DNA from: Candidatus Peribacter sp. UBA6535
Lineage (GTDB): Bacteria > Patescibacteriota > Gracilibacteria > Peribacterales > Peribacteraceae
NCBI GenBank assembly: GCA_002436205.1
Contig: DJKT01000046.1
Span: forward strand, 1 to 20,455
DNA: 20,455 nucleotides
Reading direction: 5' to 3'
Made by a program: the position numbers and the translations under genes. The notes under the pieces are model-generated. The model ran no database searches, was not told the origin of the DNA, and was given only the letters and a program-made list of their open reading frames with translations. This document shows, piece by piece, positions 20,410 to 20,455 of this stretch. Within the stretch, counting starts at the first letter, position 1; each line of letters opens with the position of its first letter.

Positions 20410-20455
20410 ATGGTACAAGACTCAAAAGAAGCACCGCAGTTTGAAATGCCCCGCA
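20410..20455 (+). CDS. 5' end of the next gene, product unknown
   Basis: ATG at 20410 follows the upstream TAA after a single base. The 15 visible codons read MVQDSKEAPQFEMPR and run off the window. Too short to identify; the tight spacing suggests one transcript with the 135-residue protein gene. Confidence 0.5.
   Translation, partial: MVQDSKEAPQFEMPR

Noticed and set aside
1..20455. CRISPR arrays, transposases, prophage or toxin-antitoxin genes
   Set aside because: No regularly spaced repeats and no protein with such signatures were seen on either strand.

Overview
The window looks like a stretch of chromosome from a small-genome bacterium of the Candidate Phyla Radiation (Patescibacteria). 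The reasons are the many short membrane proteins without clear homologues, a threonyl-tRNA synthetase without a TGS domain, an L19 with a long acidic tail, the near absence of Shine-Dalgarno sequences, and housekeeping genes packed next to a type IV secretion-like membrane protein. A Peregrinibacteria/Peribacteria-type lineage is a guess. Base composition looks moderate and even. TGA is a stop codon in only 1 of 19 genes.

Layout. 1-255: 3' end of a ComF-type phosphoribosyltransferase. 256-375: intergenic region with DnaA-box-like sites and an A/T run. 376-4764: rseP, dnaA and thrS on the + strand; rseP and dnaA overlap by 23 bp. 4768-4895: a compound palindromic element directly after thrS. 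4944-6680: a divergent Lgt-like protein and two small membrane proteins. 6788-8609: a CorA-type transporter and a membrane protein of unknown function. 8625-9890: enolase, overlapping tail-to-tail with an 82-residue membrane protein on the - strand (9879-10127). 10155-10543: non-coding DNA bounded by 10-bp inverted repeats and rich in hairpins. 10578-10656: a tRNA-like gene with a tRNA-Pro-like acceptor stem and an aberrant anticodon arm. 10778-14469: a DHH/DHHA1 phosphoesterase and infB. 14471-17517 (- strand): a VirB6/TrbL-like polytopic protein followed by an unknown 419-residue membrane protein. 17762-20408 (+): a winged-helix/nucleotidyltransferase-like regulator, rplS, a polysaccharide pyruvyl transferase and an unknown 135-residue protein. 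The next gene begins at 20410.

The core is information processing: replication initiation (DnaA), translation (ThrRS, IF2, L19, a tRNA), nanoRNA/pAp turnover (DHH) and glycolysis (enolase). Around it lie envelope functions (RseP, Lgt-like, CorA, VirB6-like, pyruvyl transferase).

The strongest window-wide signal is the position of -10 hexamers. At about ten gene starts a -10-like box ends only 6-11 bp before the ATG (15 bp for one more). No Shine-Dalgarno sequence is seen at any start. This points to leaderless or nearly leaderless mRNAs. No CRISPR array, transposase or prophage is visible.
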